This document shows positions 36,317-48,390 of a stretch of DNA of 64,000 bases, in pieces; positions within the stretch are counted from its first letter, which is position 1, and the number at the start of each line of letters is the position of its first letter. The position numbers were made by a program, and so were the translations under genes. The DNA is from Euonymus europaeus. Lineage: Eukaryota > Streptophyta > Magnoliopsida > Celastrales > Celastraceae. The notes beneath the pieces were generated by a model that did no database searches, was not told where the DNA came from, and saw only the letters and a program-made list of their open reading frames with translations. The DNA lies in contig OY756966.1 of NCBI GenBank assembly GCA_963580455.1, forward strand, positions 13,829,001-13,893,000, written 5' to 3'.

Positions 36317-39035
36317 AAGTTGCTCAACTCTCTCTATGGAGGAGCTTTTAACGGTTTTGTCCATTTGTCAAAGAAAGTTGGTGTTTTGTCATCGAAATAA
36401 TCTAGGAAGCTTATACTCATAAAATTTGACATATAAGAACAACAAAAAGTCTATCCCGAGAAACTTTGATAGTCCGAAGTTGCTCAACTCTCTCTATAGA
36501 GGAGCTTTTAACGGTTTTGTCCATTTGTAATAGAAAGTTGGTGTTTTGGAATCGAAACATTGTAGGAAGCTTATACTCGTAAAATTTGACATAGAAGAAC
36601 AATAAAAAGTCTATCCCGAGCAACTTTCACAGTCCGAAGTTGCTCAACTCTCTCTATGGAGGAGGTTTTAACGGTTTTGTCCATTTATCAAAGGAAATTG
36701 GTATTTTGGCATCGAAATAATGTAGAAAGCTTATACTCGTAAAATTTGACATAGAAGAACAATAAAAACTCTATCCAGAGAAATTTTGATAGTCCGAAGT
36801 TGCTCAACTCTCTCAATGGAGGAGCTTTTAACGGTTTTGTCTATTTGTCATAGAAAGTTGGTGTTTTGGCATCGAGATATTGTAGGAAGCTTATACTAAA
36901 AAAAGTTGACATAGAAGAACAATAAAAAGTCTATCCCGAGCAACTTTGATAGTCCAAAGTTGCTCAACTCTCTCTATGGAGGAGCTTTTATCGGTTTTGT
37001 CTATTTGTAATAGAAAGTTGGTGTTATGGCATCGAAATAATGTAGGAAGCTTGTACTCGTAAAAGTTGACATAGAAGAACAATAGAAAGTTTATCCCGAG
37101 CAATTTTGATAGTCCGAAGTTGCTCAACTCTCTCTATGGAGGAGCTTTTAACGGTTTTGTCCATTTGTCATGGAAAGTTGGTGTTTTGGCATCGAAACAA
37201 TGTAGGAAGCTTATACTCGTAAAATTTGACATAGAAGAACAATAAAAAGTCTACCCCGAGCAACTTTCACAATCCGAAGTTGCTCAACTCTCTCTATGGA
37301 GGAGCTTTTAACGGTTTTGTCCATTTGTCAGAGAAAGTTGGTGTTTTGGCATCGAAATAATGTAGGAAGCTTATACTCGTAAAATTTGACATAGAAGAAC
37401 AATAAAAAGTCTATCCCGAGCAATTTTGATAGTCCGAAGTTGCTCAACTCTCTCATTGGAGGAGCTTTTAACGGTTTTGTCTATTTCTCATAGAAAGTTG
37501 GTGTTTTGACATCGAGATAATGTAGGAAGCTTATACTCATAAAAGTTGACATAGAAGAACAATAGAAAGTTTATCCCGAGAAATTTTGATAGTCCGAAGT
37601 TGCTCAACTCTCTCTATGGAGGACCTTTTAACGGTTTTGTCCATTTGTCATGGAAAGTTGGTGTTTTCGCATCGAAACAATGTAGGAAGCTTATACTCGT
37701 AAAATTTGACATAGAAGAACAATAAAAAGTCTATCCCGAGCAACTTTCACAATCCGAAGTTGCTCAACTCTCTCTATGGAGGAGCTTTTAACGGTTTTGT
37801 CTATTTGTCATAGAAAGTTGGTGTTTTGGCATCGAAATAATATTGGAAGCTGATACTCGAAAAAGTTGACATAGAAGAACAATAAAAAGTCTATCCCGAG
37901 CAACTTTGATAGTACGAAGTTGCTCAACTCTCTCAATGGAGGAGCTTTTATCGGTTTTGTCTATTTGTCATAGAAAGTTGGTGTTTTGGCATCGAAATAA
38001 TGTAGGAAGCTTATACTCGTAAAAGTTGACATAGAAGAACAATAAAAAGTCTATCCCGAGCAACTTTGATAGTCCGAAGTTGCTCAACTCTCTCTATGGA
38101 GGAGATCTTAACGGTTTTGTCCATTTGTCATAAAAAGTTGATGTTTTGGCGTCGAAATAATCTATGAAGCTTATACTCGTAAAATTTCACATATGAGAAC
38201 AATAAAAATTATACACCGAGCAACTTTGATGGTCCGAAGTTGCTCAACTCTCTCTATGGAGGAGCTTTTAACGGTTTTGTCCATTTGTCATAAAAAGTTG
38301 GTGTTTTGGCATCGAAAGATTGTAGGAAGCTTATACTCGTAAAATTTGACATAGAAGAACAATAAAAAGTCTATCCCGAGCAACTTTCACAGTCTGAAGT
38401 TGATCAACTCTCTCTATCGAGAAGCCTTTAACGGTTTTGTCCATTTGTCAAAGAAAATTGGTGTTTTGGCATCGAAATAATGTAGGAAGCTTATACTCGT
38501 AAAAATTGACATAGAAGAACAATAAAAACTCTATCCCGAGCAATTTTGATAGTCCGAAGTTGCTCAACTCTCTCTATGGAGGAGCTTTTAACGGTTTTGT
38601 CCATGTGTCACGGAAAGTTGGTGTTTTGGCATCGAAATATTGTAAGAAGCTTATACTCGTAAAAATTGACATAGAAGAACAATAAAAAGTCTATCCCAAG
38701 CAACTTTCACAGTCCGATGTTGCTCAACTCTCTCTATGGAGGAGCTTTTAACGGTTTTGTCCATTTGTCAAAGAAAGTTAGTGTTTTCTCATCGAAATAA
38801 TGTAGGAAGCTTATACTCATAAAATTTGACATATAAGAACAATAGAAATTGTACACCGAGCAACTTTGATGGTCCGAAGTTGCTCATCTCTCTCTATGGA
38901 GGAGCTTTTAACGGTTTTGTCCATTTGTCATAGAAAGTTGGTGTTTTGGCATCGAAATAATGTAGGAAGCTTATACTCGTAAAAATTGACATAGAAGAAT
39001 AATAAAAAGTCTATCCCAAGCAACTTTCACAGTCC
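36317..39035 (+). repeat. Right flank of the young core; long-range copy of 21.1-23.7 kb
   Basis: Contains the counterparts of 21116-21700 and 22396-23675 described for the left flank, with the type B monomer at 38076. The part from about 37.62 to 38.39 kb is present a third time at 43.99-44.75 kb, including TTTTCGCATCGAAACAATG, AAGCTGATACTCGAAAAAG, GATAGTACGAAG and the BglII-type B monomer. The TGTTATGG variant disappears after about 37.03 kb. Confidence 0.65.
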
Positions 39036-42000
39036 GAAGTTGCTCAACTCTCTCTATGGAGGAGCTTTTAACGGTTTTGTCCATTTGTCAAAGAAAGTTG
39101 GTGTTTTGGCATCGAAATAATGTAGGAAGCTTATACTCGTAAAAGTTGACATAGAAGAACAATAAAAAGTCTATCCCGAGCAACTTTGATAGTCCGAAGT
39201 TGCTCAACTCTCTCAACGGAGGAGCTTTTAACGGTTTTGTCTATTTGTTATAGAAAGTTGGTGTTTTGGCATCGAGATAATGTAGGAAGCTTATACTCAT
39301 AAAAGTTGACGTAGAAGAACAATAAAAAGTCTATCCCGAGCAACTTTGATAGTCCGAAGTTGCTCAACTCTCTCTATGGAGGAGCTTTTATCGGTTTTGT
39401 CCATTTGTCATAGAAAGTTGTTGTTTTCGCATCGAAATAATGTAGGAAGCTTATACTCGTAAAAGTTGACATAGAAGAACAATAAAAAGTCTATCCCGAG
39501 CAAGTTTCACAGTCCGAAGTTGCTCAACTCTATCTATGGAGGAGCTTTTAACGGTTTTGTTTATTTGTCAAAGAAAGTTGGTTTTTTGACATCGAAATAA
39601 TGTAGGAAGCTCATACTCATAAAATTTGTCATAGAAGAACAATAGAAAGTCTATCCCGAGCAACTTTGATGGTCCGAAGTTGCTCAACTCTCTCTATGGA
39701 GGAGCTTTTAACATTTTTGTCCATTTGTCATAGAAAGTTGGTGTTTTGGCATCAAAATAATGTAGGAAGCTTATACTCAAAAAATTTGACATAGAAGAAC
39801 AATAGAAATTCTATCCCGAGCAACTTTGATGGTCCGAAGTTGCTCAACTCTCTCTATGGAGGAGCTTTTAACGGTTTTGTCCATTTGTCATAGAAAGTTG
39901 GTGTTTTGGCATCGAAATAATGTAGGAAGCTTATACTCGTAAAATTTGACATAGAAGAACAATTAAAAGTCTATCCCGAGTAACTTTGATAGTCCGAAGT
40001 TGCTCAACTCTCTCTATGGGGGAGCTTTTAACGGTTTTGTCCATTTGTCATAGAAAGTTGGTGTTTTGGCATCGAAATAATGTAGGAAGCATATACTCGT
40101 AAAAGTTGACATATAAGAACAATAAAAGTCTATCCCGAGCAAGTTTCATAGTCCGAAGTTGCTCAACTCTCTCTATGGAGGAGCTTTTAACGGTTTTGTT
40201 TATTTGTTAAAGAAAGTTGATGTTTTGACATCGAAATAATGTAGGAAGCTTATACTCATAAAATTTTTCATAGAAGAACAATAGAAAGTCTATCCTGAGC
40301 AACTTTGATGGTCCGAAATTGCTCAACTCTCTCTATGGAGGAGCTTTTAACATTTTTGTCCATTTGTCATAGAAAGTTGCTGTTTTGGCATCGAAATAAT
40401 GTAGGAAGCTTATACTCATAAAATTTGTCATAGAAGAACAATAAAAGGTCTATCCCGAACAACTTTTATAGTCTGAAGTTGCTCAACTCTCTCTATTGAG
40501 GTGCCTTTAACGGTTTTATCCATTTGTCAAAGAAAGTTGGTGTTTTGGCATTCAAATAATCTAGGAAGTTTGTACTCATAAAATTTGACATAGAAGAACA
40601 ATAGAAAGTCTATCCCGAGCAACTTTGATGGTCCGAAGTTGCTCAACTCTCTCTATGGAGGAGCTTTTAACGGTTTTGTCCATTTGTCATAGAAAGTTGG
40701 TGTTTTGGCATTGAAATAATGTAGGAAGCTTATACTCATCAAATTTGACATAGAAGAACAATTAAAAGTCTATCCCGAGCAATTTGATAGTCCGAAGTTG
40801 CTCAACTCTCTCTATGGAGGAGCTTTTAACGGTTATGTCCATTTGTCATAGAAAGTTGGTGTTTTGTCATCGAAATAATGTAGGAAGCTTATACTCGTAA
40901 ATTTGACATAGAAGAACAATAAAAAGTCTATCCCGAGCAATTTTTATAGTCCGAAGTTGCTCAACTCTCTCTATCGAGGAGCTTTTAACGGTTTTGTCCA
41001 TTTGTCAAAGAAAGTTGGTGTTTTGGCATCAAAATAATCTAGGAAGCTTATACTCGTAAAATTTGACATAGAAGAACAATAGAAAGTCTATCCCGAGCAA
41101 CTTTGATGGTCCGAAGTTGCTCAACTCTCTCTATGGAGGAGCTTTTAACTGTTTTGTTCATTTGTCATAGAAGGTTGGTGTTTTGGCATCGAAATAATGT
41201 AGGAAACTTATACTCGTAAAATTTGACATAGAAGAACAATAGAAAGTCTATCCCGAGCAACTTTGATTGTCCGAAGTTGCTCAACTCTCTCTATGGAGGA
41301 GCTTTTAACGGTTTTGTCCATTTGTCATAGAAAGTTGGTGTTTTCGCATCGAAATAATCTAGGAAGCTTATACTCGTAAAATTTGACATAGAAGAACAAT
41401 AGAAAGTCTATCCCGAGGAAATTTCACAGTCCGAAGTTGCTCAACTCTCTCTATGGAGGAGCTTTTAACGGTTTTGTCCATTTGTCATAGAAAGTTGGTG
41501 TTTTGGCATCGAAATAATGTAGGAAGCTTATACTCGTAAAATTTGACATAGAAGAACAATAAAAAGTCTATCCCGAGGAATTTTGATAGTCCGAAGTTGC
41601 TCAACTCTCTCTATGGAGGAGCTTTTAACGGTTTTGTCCATTTGTCATAGAAAGTTGGTGTTTTGGCATTGAAATAATGTAGGAAGCTTACACGACTAAA
41701 ATTTGACATGGAAGAACAATTAAAAGTCTATCCCGAGCAACTTTGATGGTCCGAAGTTGCTCAACTCTCTCTATGGAGGAGCTTTTAACATTTTTGTCCA
41801 TTTGTCATAGAAAGTTGGTGTTTTCGCATCGAAATAATGTAGGAAGCTTATACTCGTAAAATTTGACGTAGAAGAACAATAAAAAGTCTATCCTGAGCAA
41901 CTTTGATGAGGAGCTTTTAACGGTTTTGTCTATTTGTCATAGAAAGTTGGTGTTTTGGCATCGAAATAATGTAGTAAGCTTATACTCATAAAATTTGAAA

Positions 42001-43596
42001 TAGAAGAACAATAAAAAGTCTATCCCGAGCAACTTTTATAGTCCGAAGTTGCTAAACTCTCTCTATGGAGGAGCTTTTAAAATTTTGTGTATTTGTCATA
42101 GAAAGTTGGTGTTTTGGACTGGAAATAATCTATGAAGCTTATACTCGTAAAATTTGACATAGAAGAACAATTAAAAGTCTATCCCGAGCAACTTTGAAAG
42201 TCCGAAGTTGCTCAACTCTCTCTATGGGGGACCTTTTAACGGTTTTGTCCATTTGTCATAGAAAGTTGGTGTTTTGGCATCAAAATAATGTAGGAAGCTT
42301 ATACTCTTAAAATTTGACATAGAAGAACAATAAAATGTCTATCCCGAGCAACTTTTACAGTCCGAAGTTGATCAACTCTCTCTATGGAGGAGCTTTTAAT
42401 GGTTTTGTCCATTTGTCAAAGAAAGTTGGTGTTTTGCCATCGAAATAATCTAGGAAGCTTATACTCATAAAATTTGACATAGAAGAACAATAGAAAGTCT
42501 ATCCCGAGCAACTTTGATGGTCCGAAGTTGCTCAACTCTCTCTATGGAGGAGCTTTTAAAGGTTTTGTCAATTTGTCATAGAAAGTTGGTGTTTTGTCAT
42601 CGAAATAATGTAGGACGTTTATACTCGTAAAATTTGACATAGAAGAACAATAAAAATTCTATCCCGAGCAACTTTGATAGTCCAAAGTTGCTCAACTCTC
42701 TCCTTGGACGAGCTTTTAACGGTTTTGTCCATTTGTCATAGAAAGTTGGTGTTTTGGCATCGAAATAATGTAGGATGCTTCTACTCGTAAAATTTTACAT
42801 AGCAGAACAATTAAAAGTCTATCCCGAGCAACTTTGATAGTCCGAAGTTGCTCAACTCTCTCTATGGAAGAGCTTTTAACGGTTTTGTCCATTTGTCAAA
42901 GAAAGTTGGTGTTTTGGCATTGAAATAATGTAGGAAGATTATACTCATAATATTTGACATAGAAGAACAATAAAAAGTCTATCCCGAGCAATTTTGATAA
43001 TCCGAAGTTGCTCAACTCTCTCTAGGGAGGAGCTTTAAACGGTTTTGTCCATTTGTCATAGAAAGTTGGTGTTTTGGCATCGAAATAATGTAGGAATCTT
43101 ATACTCGTAAAATTTGACATAGAAGAACAATAGAAAGTCTATCCCGAGAAACTTTGATGGTCGGAAGTTGCTCAACTCTCTCTATGGAGGAGCTTTTAAC
43201 GGTTTTGTCCATTTGTCATAGAAAGTTGGTGTTTTGGCATCGAAATAATGTAGGAAGCTTATACTCGTAAAATTTGACATAGAAGAACAATAAAAAGTCT
43301 ATCCCGAGCAAATTTCAGAGTCCGAAGTTGCTCAACTCTCTCTATGGAGGAGCTTTTAACGGTTTTGTCCATTTGTCATAGAAAGTTGGTGTTTTCGCAT
43401 CGAAATAATGTAGGAAGCTTATACTCGTAAAATTTGACACAGAAGAACAATAAAAAGTCTATCACGAGCAATTTTGATAGTCTGAAGTTGCTCAACTCTC
43501 TCTATGGAGGAGCTTTTAACGGTTTTGTCCATTTGTCATAGAAAGTTGGTGTTTTGTCATCGAAATAATGTAGGAAGCTTATACTCATTAAAATTT
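39036..43596 (+). repeat. Diverged satellite with frequent small indels
   Basis: About 28 monomers, individually more diverged than at 25-35 kb. Recurring variants are GTTTGGCATCAAAATAATCTAGG, ACATTTTTGTCC, AATTAAAAGTC and AATTTGTCATAGAAG. Several copies have lost one or two bases, for example AATAAAAGTC near 40131, CAATTTGATAG near 40783 and GTAAATTTGAC near 40907. A single monomer with a 28-bp deletion lies at 41908. I see no multi-monomer duplication as clear as those elsewhere. Confidence 0.75.
41901..41916 (+). repeat. Truncated monomer: 28-bp deletion at 41908/41909
   Basis: CTTTGATG (41901-41908) is joined directly to AGGAGCTT. The missing 28 bases run from GTCCGAAG to CTATGG and include the right arm of the boundary dyad and the whole CAACTCTCTC block. 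The deleted edges are both ATGG-like (GATGG and TATGG), compatible with slippage or microhomology-mediated loss. The effect is a unit of about 132 bp. I saw no other truncation this large in the window. Confidence 0.8.
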
Positions 43597-45792
43597 GATA
43601 TAGAAGAACAATGAAAAGTCTATCCCGAGCAACTTTTATAGTCCGAAGATGCCCAACTCTCCCTATGGAGGAGCTTTTAAAATTTTGTGTATTTGTCATA
43701 GAAAGTTGGTGTTTTGGCATCGAAATAATCTAGGAAGCTTATACTCATAAAATTTGACATAGAAGAACAATAGAAAGTCTATCCCGAGCAACTTTGATGA
43801 TCCGAAGTTGCTCAACTCTCTCTATGGAGGAGCTTTTAACGGTTTTATCAATTTGTCATAGAAAGTTGGTGTTTTGGCATCGAAATAATGTAGGAAGCTT
43901 ATACTCGTAAAATTTGACATAGAAGAACTATAAAAAGTCTATCCCGAGCAACTTTGATATTCCGAAGTTGCTCAACTCTCTCTATTGAAGAGCTTTTAAC
44001 GGTTTTGTCCATTTGTCATGGAAAGTTGGTGTTTTCGCATCGAAACAATGTAGGAAGCTTATACTCGTAAAATTGACATAGAAGAACAATAAAAAGTCTA
44101 TCCCGAGCAACTTTCACAATCCGAAGTTGCTCAACTCTCTCTATGGAGGAGCTTTTAACGGTTTTGTCTATTTGTCATAGAAAGTTGGTGTTTTGGCATC
44201 GAAATAATATTCGAAGCTGATACTCGAAAAAGTTGACATAGAAGAACAATAAAAAGTCTATCCCGAGCAACTTTGATAGTACGAAGTTGCTCAACTCTCT
44301 CAATGGAGGAGCTTTTATCGGTTTTGTCTATTTGTCATAGAAAGTTGGTGTTTTGGCATCGAAATAATGTAGGAAGCTTATACTCGTAAAAGTTGACATA
44401 GAAGAACAATAAAAAGTCTATCCCGAGCAACTTTGATAGTCCGAAGTTGCTCAACTCTCTCTATGGAGGAGATCTTAACGGTTTTGTCCATTTGTCATAA
44501 AAAGTTGGTGTTTTGGCGTCGAAATAATCTATGAAGCTTATACTCGTAAAATTTCACATATGAGAACAATAAAAATTATACACCGAGCAACTTTGGTGGT
44601 CCGAAGTTGCTCAACTCTCTCTATGGAGGAGCTTTTAACGGTTTTGTCCATTTGTCATAGAAAGTTGGTGTTTTGGCATCGAAAGATTGTAGGAAGCTTA
44701 TACTCGTAAAATTTGACATAGAAGAACAATAAAAAGTCTATCCCGAGCAACTTTTATAGTCCGAAGATGCCCAACTCTCCCTATGGAGGAGCTTTTAAAA
44801 TTTTGTGTATTTGTCATAGAAAGTTGGTGTTTTGGCATCGAAATAATCTAGGAAGCTTATACTCATAAAATTTGACATAGAAGAACAATAAAAAGTCTAT
44901 CCCGAGCAACTTTGATGATCCGAAGTTGCTCAACTCTCTCTATGGAGGAGCTTTTAACGGTTTTATCAATTTGTCATAGAAAGTTGGTGTTTTGGCATCG
45001 AAATAATGTAGGAAGCTTATACTCGTAAAATTTGACATAGAAGAACAATAAAAAGTCTATCCCGAGCAACTTTGATATTCCGAAGTTGCTCAACTCTCTC
45101 TATTGAAGAGCTTTTAACGGTTTTGTCCATTTGTCATAGAAAGTTGGTGTTTTGGCATCGAAATAATGTAGGAAGCTTATACTCGTAAAATTTGACATAG
45201 AAGAACAATAAAAAGTCTATCCCGAGCAACTTTGATATTCCGAAGTTGCTCAACTCTCTCTATTGAAGAGCTTTTAACGGTTTTGTTCATTTGTCATAGA
45301 AAATTGGTGTTTTGGCATCGAAATAATGTAGGAAGCTTATACTCGTAAAATTTGACATAGAAGAACAATTAAAAGTCTATCCCGAGCAACTTTGATAGTC
45401 CGAAGTTGCTCAACTCTCTCTATGGAGGAGCTTTTAACAGTTTTGTCCATTTGTCATAGAAAGTTGGTGTTTTGGCATCGAAATAATGTAGGAAGCTTAT
45501 ACTCCTAAAATTTGACATAGAAAAACAATAAAAAGTCTATCCCGAGCAACTTTTATAGTCCGAAGTTGCTCAACTCTCTCTGTGGAGGAGCTTTTAACGG
45601 TTTTGTCCATTTGTCAAAGAAAGTTGGTGTTTTGGCATCAAAATAATATAGGAAGCTTATACTCATAAAATTTGACATAGAAGAACAATAGAAAGTCTAT
45701 CCCGAGCAACTTTGATGATCCGAAGTTGCTCTACTCTCTCTATGGAGGAGCTTTTAAAATTTTGTGTATTTGTCATAGAAAGTTGGTGTTTT
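43597..45792 (+). repeat. Satellite block with GAAGATGCCCAACTC / TTAAAATTTTGTG markers
   Basis: The stretch 43.63-44.0 kb recurs at 44.75-45.1 kb (offset 1118 bp, 7 monomers minus 2). Both have ACTTTTATAGTCCGAAGATG, CCCAACTCTCCC, and TTAAAATTTTGTGTATTTG, in which TAACGGTTTTGTCC is altered and one base shorter. This altered block is seen near 42080, 43680, 44795, 45755 and 46705 and nowhere else in the window. Between the two copies, 43.99-44.75 kb is the third copy of the 37.62-38.39 kb segment, apparently dropped into the middle of the repeat. A GATATTCCGAAG monomer is tripled (about 43957, 45077 and 45237). Confidence 0.7.
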
Positions 45793-46640
45793 GGACTCGA
45801 AATAATCTATGAAGCTTATACACGTAAAATTTGACATATGAGAACAATAGAAATTGTACACCGAGCAACTTTGATGGTCTGAAGTTGCTCAACTCTCTCT
45901 ATGGAGGAGCTTTTAACAGTTTTGTCTATTTGCCATAAAAAGTTGGTGTTTTGGCATCGAAATAATGTAGGAAGCTTATAGTCGTAAAATTTGACATAGA
46001 AGAACAATAAAAAGTCTATCGCGAGCAATTTTGATAGTCCGAAGTTGCTCAACTCTCTCTATGGAGGAGCTTTTAACGGTTTTGTCCATTTGTCAAAGAA
46101 AGTTGGTGTTTTGGCATCGAAATAATCTAGGAAGCTTATACTCATAAAATTTGACATATAAGAACAATAGAAATTATACACCGAGCAACTTTGATGGTCC
46201 GATGTTGCTCAACTCTCTCTATGGAGGAGCTTTTAACGGTTTTGTCCATTTGTCATAGAAAGTTGGTGTTTTGGCATCGAAATAATGTAGGAAGCTTATA
46301 GTCGTAAAATTTGACATAGAAGAACAATAAAAAGTGTACATCGATAACTTTAATGGTCCGAAGTTGCTCAACTCTCTCTATGGAGGAGCTCTTAACGGTT
46401 TTATCTATTTGTCATAGAAAGTTGGTGTTTTGGCATCGAAATAATCTTTGAAGCTTATACTCGTAAAATTTGACATATGAGAACAATAAAAATTGGACAC
46501 CGAGCAACTTCGATGGTCCAAAGTTGCTCAACTCTCTCTATGGAGGAGCTTTTAACGGTTTTGTCCAATTGTCATAGAAAGTTGGTGTTTGGACATCGAA
46601 ATAATGTAGGAAGCTATACTCGTAAAATTTGATATAGAAG
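45793..46640 (+). repeat. Segmental duplication IV, copy 1
   Basis: Matches 47230-48078 at an offset of 1437 bp (9 monomers minus 3). Shared marks are TTTTGGACTCGAAATAATC, GACATATGAGAACAATAG, AGCTTATAGTCG or AGCTTATAATCG, CTATCGCGAGC, AGTGTACATCGATAACTTTAATGG, AATTGGACACCGAGC plus TTCGATGGTCC, and GTGTTTGGACATCG. The GTGTACA and GGACACC endings resemble the inverted array more than type A does. Confidence 0.75.
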
Positions 46641-47229
46641 AACAATGAAAAGTCTATCCCGAGCAACTTTTATAGTCCGAAGATGCCCAACTCTATCTAT
46701 GGAGGAGCTTTTAAAATTTTGTGTATTTGTCATAGAAAGTTGGTGTTTTGGCATCGAAATAATCTAGGAAGCTTATACTCATAAAATTTGACATAGAAGA
46801 ACAATAGAAAGTCTATCCCGAGCAACTTTGATGGTGCGAAGTTGCTCAACTCTCTCTATGGAGGAGCTTTTAACGGTTTTGTCAATTTGTTATAGAAAGT
46901 TGGTGTTTTGGCATCGAAATAATGTAGGAAGCTTATACTCGTAAAATTTGACATAGAAGAACAATTAAAAGTCTATCCCGAGCAACTTTGATAGTCCGAA
47001 GTTGCACAACTCTCTCTATGGAGGAGCTTTTAACAGTTTTGTCCATTTGTCATAGAAAGTTAGTGTTTTGACATCGAAATAATGTAGGAAGCTTATACTC
47101 CTAAAATTTGACATAGAAGAACAATAAAAAGTCTATCCCGAGCAACTTTTATAGTCCGAAGTTGCTCAACTCTCTCTATGGAGGAGCTTTTAACGGTTTT
47201 GTCCATTTGTCATAGAAAGTTGGTGTTTT

Positions 47230-48078
47230 GGACTCGAAATAATCTATGAAGCATATACTCGTAAAATTTGACATATGAGAACAATAGAAATTGCACACCG
47301 AGCAACTTTGATGGTCTGAAGTTGCTCAACTCTCTCTATGGAGGAGCTTTTAACAGTTTTGTCCATTTGTCATAGAAAGTTGGTGTTTTGGCATCGAAAT
47401 AATGTAGGAAGCTTATAATCGTAAAATTTGACATAGAAGAACAATAAAAAGTCTATCGCGAGCAATTTTGATAGTCCGAAGTTGCTCAACACTCTCTATG
47501 GAGGAGCTCTTAACGGTTTTGTCCATTTGTCAAAGAAAGTTGGTGTTTTGGCATCGAAATAATCTAGGAAGCTTATACTCGTAAAATTTGACATATAAGA
47601 ACAATAGAAATTGTACACCGAGCAACTTTGATGGTCCGAAGTTGCTCAACTCTCTCTATGGAGGAGATTTTAACGGTTTTGTCCATTTGTCATAGAAAGT
47701 TGGTGTTTTGGCATCGAAATAATGTAGGAAGCTTATAGTCGTAAAATTCGACATAGAAGAACAATAAAAAGTGTACATCGACAACTTTAATGGTCCGAAG
47801 TTGCTCAACTCTCTCTATGGAGGAGCTCTTAACGGTTTTATCTATTTGTCATAGAAAGTTGGTGTTTTGGCATCGAAATAATCTCTGAAGCTTATACTCG
47901 TAAAATTTGACATATGAGAACAATAAAAATTGGACACCGAGCAACTTCGATGGTCCAAAGTTGCTCAACTCTCTCTATGGAGGAGCTTTTAACGGTTTTG
48001 TCCATTTGTCATAGAAAGTTGGTGTTTGGGCATCGAAATAATGTAGGAAGCTTATACTCGTAAAATTTGACATAGAAG
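47230..48078 (+). repeat. Segmental duplication IV, copy 2, next to the inversion
   Basis: Second copy of 45793-46640, with AGTGTACATCGACAACTTTAATGG and AATTGGACACCGAGC. Between the two copies, 46641-47229 is satellite containing one more GAAGATGCCCAACTC/TTAAAATTTTGTG monomer. After this copy, two nearly standard type A monomers and a partial one lead to the inversion breakpoint at 48384. Confidence 0.75.
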
Positions 48079-48365
48079 AACAATAAAAAGTCTATCCCGA
48101 GCAACTTTGATAGTCCGAAGTTGCTCAACTCTCTCTATGGAGGAGCTTTTAACGGTTTTGTCCATTTGTCATAAAAAGTTGGTGATTTGGCATCGAAATA
48201 ATGTAGGAAGCTTATACTCGTAAAATTTGACGTAGAAGAACAATAAAAAGTCTATCCCGAGCAACTTTGATAGTCCGAAGTTGCTCAACTCTCTCTATGG
48301 AGGAGCTTTTAACGGTTTTGTCCATTTGTCATGGAAAGTTGGTGTTTTGGCATCGGAACAATGTA

Positions 48366-48390
48366 GGAAGCTTATACTCGTAAAGCTTCC
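48366..48390. other. Head-to-head inversion junction of the satellite array
   Basis: The forward array runs to CTTATACTCGTAAA (to 48384), and the next bases, GCTTCCTAGATTATTCC, are the minus-strand satellite. GGAAGCTT (48366-48373) and AAGCTTCC (48383-48390) form a perfect inverted repeat with a 9-base spacer, and the arms continue outward with few mismatches. The normal forward continuation would be ATTTGAC, and the normal sequence before GCTTCC in the inverted array is ACGAGTATAA, so the overlap at the join is at most two or three A/T bases. The right arm carries inverted-array variants (ATCTAGG, GACAAAACACC), so it is not an exact mirror of the left arm. Confidence 0.9.

Larger units (their letters stand above)
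1..48384 (+). repeat. Left satellite array, ~160-bp tandem repeat, forward orientation
   Basis: The word GAAGTTGCTCAACTC returns every 160 bp (for example at 1, 161, 321 and 481) from the window start to 48384, giving about 300 monomers. Most carry one AAGCTT (HindIII) site, so a digest would give a 160-bp ladder. Between position 6 and 25601 the word GCTCAACTCT has drifted only 5 bp over 160 monomers. At least three monomer types alternate: a common type ending CTATCCCGAGCAACTTTGATAGTCC, here described by its CTATCCCGAGC block; a type with CCCAAGCAACTTTCACAG; and a type with TACACCGAGC followed by TTTGATGG. No stretch longer than about 35 bp departs from the satellite. The likely role is structural heterochromatin, centromeric or pericentromeric, inferred only from the repeat architecture. 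Confidence 0.98.

Noticed and set aside
1..48384. CRISPR-like reading of a regularly spaced repeat.
   Set aside because: The whole 160-bp unit is conserved. There are no unique spacers, the unit is far longer than a CRISPR repeat-spacer period, and no cas gene is present.
48366..48390. The inversion as a library or fold-back sequencing artefact.
   Set aside because: A fold-back would give a right arm that is the exact complement of the left. The right arm carries its own subfamily variants and continues for 15.6 kb with a different higher-order structure. An assembly misjoin remains possible and is left to read mapping.
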